Virus record (IMG/VR): IMGVR_UViG_3300046804_002948
Span: 1-34,903 of that record
Reading direction: 5' to 3' (one strand)
DNA length: 34,903 nucleotides
Source of the DNA: a virus
A program made the translations under genes and the position numbers. The notes beneath the pieces are model-generated. The model was not told where the DNA came from. It ran no database searches and was given only the letters and a program-made list of their open reading frames with translations. Of the stretch, positions 23,839-28,103 are shown in pieces. How positions within the stretch are numbered: the stretch's first letter is position 1; every line of letters begins with the position of its first letter.

Positions 23839-24165
23839 CTATCGTTCTATGTAACTTAAAGTATGATCTTGAGCAAAAAGTTGTTGAATGATAATATCAC
23901 ATCCAATCTTGGGATTACAATCACCACAAGTATATACATCTACTGCTGCCTTACCTTCTTCTGGCCAAGTATGAATACTGATATGACTTTCAGATAACAA
24001 ACAAATTACAGTGACTCCCTGTGGTTCAAACTTTTTTGAAATAGTCTGAACTACAGTAGCACCACTAGCAGATGCTGCGTATTCTAATAAGTCTATAAGA
24101 CAACGTTCGTCGTCCAAAAGGACAAACGAGCATCCGTATAAGTTAAGTAGATAATGCTTCCCCAT
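23839..24165 (-). CDS. speD: S-adenosylmethionine decarboxylase proenzyme
   Basis: A 108-residue prokaryotic class SpeD. It decarboxylates SAM to supply aminopropyl groups for spermidine synthesis. The self-cleavage and pyruvoyl motif is L-S-E-S-H-I-S-I-H-T-W-P-E, with Ser in E-S-H as the pyruvoyl precursor. Downstream, A-A-V-D-V-Y-T-C-G-D-C contains the conserved Cys. The length is close to the Thermotoga-type enzyme. It is a known auxiliary metabolic gene of cyanophages; polyamines could help DNA packaging or host photosystem stability. It ends its operon with the 68-aa gene and terminator. Confidence 0.94.
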   Translation of the reverse strand: MGKHYLLNLYGCSFVLLDDERCLIDLLEYAASASGATVVQTISKKFEPQGVTVICLLSESHISIHTWPEEGKAAVDVYTCGDCNPKIGCDIIIQQLFAQDHTLSYIER

Positions 24166-24166
24166 T

Positions 24167-24358
24167 TTACAGTGGATTTTCCTTCGCTTCCTTAATCAAT
24201 GAACTCACAATCTTTTCCGTGCCGTCCATTGTTTTGATAGCGAACAGAGATGATTTTTGATATTTTTTTATTTTTTTATACTGTTTTAAAAGTTTGTTTA
24301 AGTCTTTTTTAGGCAGTTCATACTCAACCTCAAGATCATTATCAAATCCTTTATTCAT
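24167..24358 (-). CDS. Small Lys-rich hypothetical protein, 63 aa
   Basis: A 63-residue protein from the ATG at 24358 (MNKGFDNDLEVEYELPKKDL), followed by a very basic helix (Q-Y-K-K-I-K-K-Y-Q-K-S-S) and a short C-terminal helix. It overlaps the stop of the upstream gene by 4 nt (24355-24358) and ends 1 nt before speD. No motif is recognised; an RNA- or DNA-binding accessory is possible from the charge only. Confidence 0.68.
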   Translation of the reverse strand: MNKGFDNDLEVEYELPKKDLNKLLKQYKKIKKYQKSSLFAIKTMDGTEKIVSSLIKEAKENPL

Positions 24359-24660
24359 TTTTTTTTCTTTTTTTCTGGTTGTTTGTATCCCCAAATTTTG
24401 GGATTTGTTCTTCCATATCCAAAATCAATTTTCAGAATCGCATCAGAACCAAACCTATCATAATACATATCAAAAATACGAACTCGTGTCCCTCTTACCA
24501 AATCAATACAATCTTCATTATTATGATGATACCAAATTAAATAGGCATCATTTGGAAATGAGGAATCTTTTGCTCTTTCAAGAGTTGTTTTTTCAAGAAG
24601 AACTTCGCATCCATATTCATGAGGCAGAACTTTTTTTTCTTTCTTTGAAGTTTCTGCCAT
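24355..24660 (-). CDS. Conserved hypothetical protein, Lys-rich tail, 101 aa
   Basis: A 101-residue protein starting MAETSKKEKKVLPHEYGCEV at the ATG at 24660, chosen because AGAGGAG lies just upstream; an in-frame start further 5' would overlap the next gene more. The middle (P-N-D-A-Y-L-I-W-Y, C-I-D-L-V-R-G-T-R-V-R-I-F-D-M-Y-Y-D) looks like a small beta domain, and the end is poly-Lys. The function is unknown. Confidence 0.75.
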   Translation of the reverse strand: MAETSKKEKKVLPHEYGCEVLLEKTTLERAKDSSFPNDAYLIWYHHNNEDCIDLVRGTRVRIFDMYYDRFGSDAILKIDFGYGRTNPKIWGYKQPEKKKKK

Positions 24661-24686
24661 TTTTGTTTTCTCCTCTACAAACACTG

Positions 24687-25262
24687 TCATGAACGACCCC
24701 CCCACTGAATATCGGGATAAGCCTCACTCACAATTTCTTTGGTGATCTTATATTTAGTTTGCAATCTTTTATCTTTAATCAGACAAACAATTTCCGCTTC
24801 AAGGGGATGCAGTCCTTGAAGAATATTAATAAACATTGTTTCTCTTCGAAGAGAACTTAAATTATCGTTACCACCCTTTACAAAATTGTAAAACATATGA
24901 TACTCTTTACGAATAGAGGATCTACCTTGATCCATAGATCCAAGAGAATTTGAGTTCAACTCTTGCATCTTAGAAACAGCATCATCAATTCTACCCGACA
25001 ATGTTCCACTATATGAAGTCTGCTCTTCAGCACTTGCATACGGAACATCTCCTTCAGGTAAAAGAGAAATTATAGATTCGTCAAAATTCCAAATCAAAAC
25101 AGCCTTAAGAGAAGGATCATCATATTTACGAAGCACTTCTACTTTTTTGGCATTTGTGCTTTGTTTTGATACAAGATTTAAAACTTCAAATGTAAACGGA
25201 TTTACTGGAAGATCTTCAATCGGAGTATCAGTCTTCTTCTTCGTCTTCGTCGTCGTAGTCAT
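24687..25262 (-). CDS. Conserved T4-like phage protein, 191 aa
   Basis: A 191-residue helical protein from the ATG at 25262 (MTTTTKTKKKTDTPIEDLPV). Landmarks: F-E-V-L-N-L-V-S-K-Q, V-L-R-K-Y-D-D-P-S-L-K-A-V-L-I-W-N-F-D-E-S, L-L-P-E-G-D-V-P-Y, F-Y-N-F-V-K-G-G-N-D-N-L, G-L-H-P-L-E-A-E-I-V-C-L-I-K-D. These features recur in an uncharacterised family conserved across marine T4-like phages (I believe it is catalogued as DUF6433). It overlaps the membrane-protein gene by 35 nt. Conservation suggests a core role, but none is known to me. Confidence 0.8.
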   Translation of the reverse strand: MTTTTKTKKKTDTPIEDLPVNPFTFEVLNLVSKQSTNAKKVEVLRKYDDPSLKAVLIWNFDESIISLLPEGDVPYASAEEQTSYSGTLSGRIDDAVSKMQELNSNSLGSMDQGRSSIRKEYHMFYNFVKGGNDNLSSLRRETMFINILQGLHPLEAEIVCLIKDKRLQTKYKITKEIVSEAYPDIQWGGRS

Positions 25263-25464
25263 AATCGTAGTCGCTATTTTCAAATCGTACACTTACTATT
25301 TCGTCAGGTATCACCTGCCCGTTTTCATCAAAGAACTCTGGATGCAGATATGGAGGTCTTGATTCCAATAAATGCCTATACACTAACCATCCTATTATAC
25401 CCCCAGTCATAAAAAAGAGCAACGTGAACATTACGGTGAATGTTATTACATATGCTGTTTCCAT
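25228..25464 (-). CDS. Single-pass membrane protein with acidic tail
   Basis: A 78-residue protein. One transmembrane helix at residues 6-28 (A-Y-V-I-T-F-T-V-M-F-T-L-L-F-F-M-T-G-G) is followed by W-L-V-Y-R-H-L, then P-E-F-F-D-E-N-G-Q-V-I-P-D-E-I-V and a D/E/Y-rich tail. By charge the N-terminus is probably outside and the acidic tail in the cytoplasm. GGAGAAG lies upstream of the ATG. Similar proteins are widespread in cyanophages; the function is unknown. Confidence 0.8.
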   Translation of the reverse strand: METAYVITFTVMFTLLFFMTGGIIGWLVYRHLLESRPPYLHPEFFDENGQVIPDEIVSVRFENSDYDYDYDDEDEEED

Positions 25465-25482
25465 TTTTCTTCTCCAGAGAGT

Positions 25483-25689
25483 TTATTTTTTTCTAACATC
25501 AAAATGAAATTCTATAAAGAAATGAAACTCTCTGCGGAAGAGAGAGATCATTTTACCAAACTTCACTTGAAAAGTTTTTGGTTCTGGTGATCTCTTCCTC
25601 CTATTCCTAAGTAATAACTCAACACCCCGATTAATCTGGGGTTCTGATTTATTTAGTTTGCTTTTTCCTTCTTCCTGGTCGTTTATCAT
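25483..25689 (-). CDS. Basic conserved hypothetical protein, 68 aa
   Basis: A 68-residue protein from the ATG at 25689 (MINDQEEGKSKLNKSEPQIN), then R-G-V-E-L-L-L-R-N-R-R-K-R-S-P-E-P and an aromatic C-terminal part (F-H-F-F-I-E-F-H-F-D-V-R-K-K). It overlaps the preceding gene by 41 nt in another frame. I keep it because R-G-V-E-L-L-L-R-N-R-R looks familiar from other cyanophages and because it fills an otherwise empty gap. The function is unknown. Confidence 0.65.
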   Translation of the reverse strand: MINDQEEGKSKLNKSEPQINRGVELLLRNRRKRSPEPKTFQVKFGKMISLFRREFHFFIEFHFDVRKK

Positions 25690-26008
25690 GACTATATTTC
25701 CAGGCATCCTCTAAGATGCCATACAAGTAGTTACGAATCTTTCTTGCTTCTGGTTTGGGAATGTGTCCATAACCTTCACGAAGTTGTTTATGAATTTCGT
25801 CAGCACCACCCTCAAGATAATCATCTAAATCCATTACAAGACTACTGATTTCGCTAGCAGTAGCACTTTCAATAAACTGCTCAACTTCTATTCTCTTTGT
25901 TCCACGAACCTTTAAATAGTCATAAAACTTTAAAACAAACTGCCCATTAAAAGCATAATCAATTGCTTTTTCAACATCATTATAAACTTCATGAAAGTTG
26001 CTATCCAT
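25649..26008 (-). CDS. Conserved cyanophage protein, 119 aa
   Basis: A 119-residue helical protein: an N-terminal helix pair with K-F-Y-D-Y-L-K-V-R-G-T, a middle S-S-L-V-M-D-L-D-D-Y-L-E-G-G-A-D-E-I-H, then G-Y-G-H-I-P-K-P-E-A-R-K-I-R-N-Y-L and a basic end P-G-R-R-K-K. It starts at the stop of the glutaredoxin gene (shared nucleotide 26008), so the two are co-translated. The strongly conserved-looking G-H-I-P-K-P-E-A-R core suggests a functional surface, but no family function is known to me. Confidence 0.78.
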   Translation of the reverse strand: MDSNFHEVYNDVEKAIDYAFNGQFVLKFYDYLKVRGTKRIEVEQFIESATASEISSLVMDLDDYLEGGADEIHKQLREGYGHIPKPEARKIRNYLYGILEDAWKYSHDKRPGRRKKQTK

Positions 26009-26244
26009 TAAACCAAATTCTGCTCCTTCAGATATTGAACAGTATCAGAACAACCACCAATGTGTTGATCATTGACAATCACCTGAGGAAAAGTAGAACC
26101 TTCTCCAAACTCTGCATAGAATTCTTCTCTACTAAAATTAGTATTCAATTTATAGACTACATGTTGTAGTTCTGCTAACTCTAGCACCTGTTGAACTTTT
26201 GTGCAATATGGGCAACCGTCTTTTGAGTAAACTGTAAATTTCAT
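26008..26244 (-). CDS. nrdC: Glutaredoxin (NrdC-like)
   Basis: A 78-residue thioredoxin-fold protein: beta strand K-F-T-V-Y-S, active site C-P-Y-C at residues 11-14, cis-Pro motif T-F-P-Q-V-I-V-N, and G-G-C-S-D-T (GSH-binding G-G with D). It is the usual glutaredoxin length. It reduces disulfides with glutathione and can supply electrons to ribonucleotide reductase, the role of NrdC in T4. No RNR gene is in the window, so the partner is inferred. Confidence 0.92.
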   Translation of the reverse strand: MKFTVYSKDGCPYCTKVQQVLELAELQHVVYKLNTNFSREEFYAEFGEGSTFPQVIVNDQHIGGCSDTVQYLKEQNLV

Positions 26245-26264
26245 GAGATTTATAAAACTGAAAG

Positions 26265-26573
26265 TTATTTAGCATTAACTGGAATCCTTTGATCCTCTGG
26301 AAGTCTTAACATTCCTGCATCTAATAGTTGTTCTTTTCTTGGAGCACAACCATTTTCCTGTGTATTTGTTGCGGTAATGTTTGTAGTGGGTAGTGCCTTT
26401 GGTATTTCAACATCCACAACTGGACTCATCAGTGCTTTATTTTTTACGATTTCACGATTTGGTCCATCCAGATGCATCATCATTTTTGCATCTTCAAAAC
26501 TACCACAATCACAAATTTTTTTATGAGTTCTTCTTTCTCTTACTGTGAAGTACTCTTCATTATACTTTTTCAT
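26265..26573 (-). CDS. Conserved hypothetical protein, 102 aa
   Basis: A 102-residue protein starting MKKYNEEYFTVRERRTHKKI. A compact N-terminal domain with C-D-C-G-S-F-E-D-A and D-G-P-N-R-E-I is followed by an extended Pro/Thr-rich part (P-K-A-L-P-T-T-N) and a short helical end with one further Cys. C-D-C could bind metal, but only two or three Cys are present. A sigma70-like promoter (26593-26621) lies just upstream. The function is unknown. Confidence 0.72.
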   Translation of the reverse strand: MKKYNEEYFTVRERRTHKKICDCGSFEDAKMMMHLDGPNREIVKNKALMSPVVDVEIPKALPTTNITATNTQENGCAPRKEQLLDAGMLRLPEDQRIPVNAK

Positions 26574-26682
26574 TCTTTGAAGTCTTTTGATTATTATAAG
26601 TCTTTACTGGTGGTCTGTAAAGTCCTGGCCAAGTATCTCTAATGATTTCTGCGAGTTTGTGTGGTGTTTCTAAACTAATCAC
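26560..26682 (-). CDS. Small protein with GTG start, 40 aa
   Basis: A frame of 40 codons starts with GTG at 26680-26682, overlapping the TGA of the upstream transglycosylase-like gene (GTGA), and ends at TAA 26560-26562 inside the next gene's start. The product is V/M-I-S-L-E-T-P-H-K-L-A-E-I-I-R-D-T-W-P-G-L-Y-R-P-P, a helix followed by a Pro-rich tail. It fills a gap of about 105 nt. No Shine-Dalgarno is seen; translation would be coupled. The function is unknown. Confidence 0.5.
   Translation of the reverse strand: MISLETPHKLAEIIRDTWPGLYRPPVKTYNNQKTSKNEKV
26593..26621 (-). promoter_or_regulatory. Sigma70-like promoter upstream of CDS 26265-26573
   Basis: The minus strand reads TTTACA (26616-26621), a 17-nt spacer, then TATAAT (26593-26598). 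It lies within the 40-aa frame and about 20 nt upstream of the 102-aa gene start. It would drive that gene, glutaredoxin and the following operon. Confidence 0.6.
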
Positions 26683-27233
26683 GTTAAGATTGTTGTATAT
26701 CTTTGTTGTTGGGATAATAGCATTAATATCTTTGGATCTTTTGTAGTCTTTCTTACAGAATCATAATAATCATAATATCCATTATGTAAAATAATAGCAT
26801 CTTTTAAAGACCCAGTTTCGTTTTGAAGTCTGCGAAGTTTACTTGCGAGTAACCATACAGATACCTCATCATCTTCCAAAAGTTCTTGTTTTGGAGGGAG
26901 ACCCTGCGTAACAAGTTCTTTGATTCCAAGTTGCGCCACACCAAAAGTTTTTAGATCCACTGGTTTGCGATGAAGTATTTCCTCATAAAGAACTGCTGCA
27001 ATTACATTCTCTGGAATATTAAACTGCTTACTTGCTTTCTTAATATAAGGAATTAAAGTTTCTAATTTTTGATATGTGAATTCTTTTGAAACAGGATTAA
27101 TTGAAACAACATTACTAATGACAGTAGGTGTTACTGTCCTATCCTTCACCCCATAATTATTAAGTGTTTTATTTTGACTTGGAATATGAACAAAGAATAA
27201 GAGAAAAAGTATAGCAAATACACTGCGTTTCAT
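26679..27233 (-). CDS. Lytic-transglycosylase-like protein with signal segment
   Basis: A 184-residue protein. Residues 1-20 form a signal or anchor (S-V-F-A-I-L-F-L-L-F-F-V-H-I). The domain at about 60-170 resembles SLT-type muramidases: Y-I-K-K-A-S-K-Q-F-N-I-P-E-N-V-I-A-A-V-L with Y-E-E (candidate catalytic Glu) after it, then F-G-V-A-Q-L-G (the G-x-x-Q element) and A-S-K-L-R-R-L. It may cut peptidoglycan at lysis, or act in the periplasm. It starts at ATGA shared with the small membrane peptide upstream. The family call is by motif; activity is not shown. Confidence 0.6.
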   Translation of the reverse strand: MKRSVFAILFLLFFVHIPSQNKTLNNYGVKDRTVTPTVISNVVSINPVSKEFTYQKLETLIPYIKKASKQFNIPENVIAAVLYEEILHRKPVDLKTFGVAQLGIKELVTQGLPPKQELLEDDEVSVWLLASKLRRLQNETGSLKDAIILHNGYYDYYDSVRKTTKDPKILMLLSQQQRYTTILT

Positions 27234-27304
27234 AAGTCTTGTGTGACGGACATTAGAAAAAGAAAGATACCGAATGCTATGAAACTTGTGAGGATTAGGA
27301 GCAT
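27230..27304 (-). CDS. 24-residue hydrophobic membrane peptide (candidate)
   Basis: The ATG at 27302-27304 opens a frame M-L-L-I-L-T-S-F-I-A-F-G-I-F-L-F-L-M-S-V ending T-Q-D-L and TGA at 27230-27232. It sits 1 nt after the HNH gene stop (TAAAATG) and overlaps the next gene start as ATGA. Almost the whole peptide is one membrane helix. Placement directly before a muralytic-like gene makes a holin- or lysis-type helper possible; a small photosystem-type peptide is another option. No Shine-Dalgarno is visible. Confidence 0.4.
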   Translation of the reverse strand: MLLILTSFIAFGIFLFLMSVTQDL

Positions 27305-27305
27305 T

Positions 27306-27827
27306 TTATTGGTGCTTTTGTAGGTATTTAACTGCATTTGATAGGGTGCTTATATTATCACCTACCAATCCAAGCATTCTATTGCAGTTGCTACAAAGAA
27401 GTCCCCGAACTTTTCCAGTATTATGGTCGTGGTCAACATAGAGATTATTACTATCCTTCCTACCATTAGTATTTGGATTTAAGCAAATAGCACATAGTTC
27501 ATTCTGTTCTTGAAGAATATTTTTATATTGTTCTAATCCAAAATCTTCACCATAAGTATACTTTAACATATAGTCTTTCTTATCATCATAAGAAGGTCTC
27601 TTATTCTTATAGTCATTACTATAACAATCCTTACACCTCTTATGTCCCTTATAATATTCGGAAATAAGTTTTTCTACACCACATTTATTACAGATAATAT
27701 GAGTTTTACTTGCCCAGTTTTCAGCATAAGTTTTTTCCTCACATCTTAAACACCTTCTACGACCTTCCCTAAAATCAGAAATAGGAAGTTCTTGTGTGCA
27801 GGTTCTACAAATTTTCGTGGTTCTCAT
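27306..27827 (-). CDS. Free-standing HNH endonuclease, endonuclease VII type
   Basis: A 173-residue protein from the ATG at 27827. Two zinc-ribbon-like Cys pairs lie in the N-terminal half (C-R-T-C, C-L-R-C; C-N-K-C, C-K-D-C), each preceding Y-x-x-x-x-R/K-C. The C-terminal domain is the recombination endonuclease VII fold: C-A-I-C, Y-V-D-H-D-H-N-T-G-K-V-R-G-L-L-C-S-N-C-N with the catalytic D-H and zinc Cys. It lies immediately downstream of psbA, behind a terminator-promoter element and a late box. A free-standing HNH-region gene beside intron-bearing psbA is known from cyanophage S-PM2 (F-CphI), so homing into psbA is the likely role. A Holliday-junction role is the alternative. Confidence 0.85.
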   Translation of the reverse strand: MRTTKICRTCTQELPISDFREGRRRCLRCEEKTYAENWASKTHIICNKCGVEKLISEYYKGHKRCKDCYSNDYKNKRPSYDDKKDYMLKYTYGEDFGLEQYKNILQEQNELCAICLNPNTNGRKDSNNLYVDHDHNTGKVRGLLCSNCNRMLGLVGDNISTLSNAVKYLQKHQ

Positions 27828-27848
27828 TATGGTATTCAAACTTTTAAC

Positions 27849-27856
27849 TATTTATA
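27849..27856 (-). promoter_or_regulatory. T4-type late promoter for HNH gene
   Basis: The minus strand carries TTTATAAATAG with exact TATAAATA, 21 nt upstream of the HNH ATG at 27827. Together with the early promoter just upstream it gives the gene both early and late expression potential. Confidence 0.75.
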
Positions 27857-27870
27857 AAATATTAAACTCC

Positions 27871-27899
27871 ATTATAACATAAAAAAAGAGACCCGTAAA
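27871..27899 (-). promoter_or_regulatory. Sigma70-like promoter fused to the psbA terminator
   Basis: The minus strand reads TTTACG (27894-27899, hairpin loop), a 17-nt spacer that contains the terminator T-run, then TATAAT (27871-27876). The -35 is weak (4 of 6) while the -10 is perfect. The layout repeats that at 23524-23561. Confidence 0.55.
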
Positions 27900-27906
27900 G
27901 GGTCTC
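27880..27906 (-). terminator. Rho-independent terminator of psbA
   Basis: On the minus strand GAGACCC-TTTAC-GGGTCTC forms a perfect 7-bp stem followed by TTTTTTT. It lies 8 nt past the psbA stop codon. Confidence 0.92.
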
Positions 27907-27913
27907 AATTTTA

Positions 27914-28103
27914 TCAACCGATAGAAGGAGCAGTGAGAGCAACAGGAGTTGCTTCTACACTAGCAAGGTCCAAAGGAAAATTATGTGCGTTCCTTTCGTG
28001 CATTACCTCAAAACCGAGATTGGCACGATTAAGAACATCAGCCCAAGTATTGATTACACGATTTTGAGAATCAACAAGGGATTGGTTGAAGTTGAAACCG
28101 TTG
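27914..28103 (-). CDS. psbA: psbA exon 5 (D1 C-terminus)
   Basis: 190 nt. It completes a Leu codon (CT|C) and encodes N-G-F-N-F-N-Q-S to the end [10 protein letters not shown]. It includes the Mn-cluster ligands in [16 protein letters not shown]; cleavage after that last Ala is the usual D1 maturation step. The stop is TGA. Confidence 0.92.

Noticed and set aside
25600-25640. Hairpin ACCCC...GGGGT as terminator
   Set aside because: Short 5-bp stem inside coding sequence and no U-tract on either strand.
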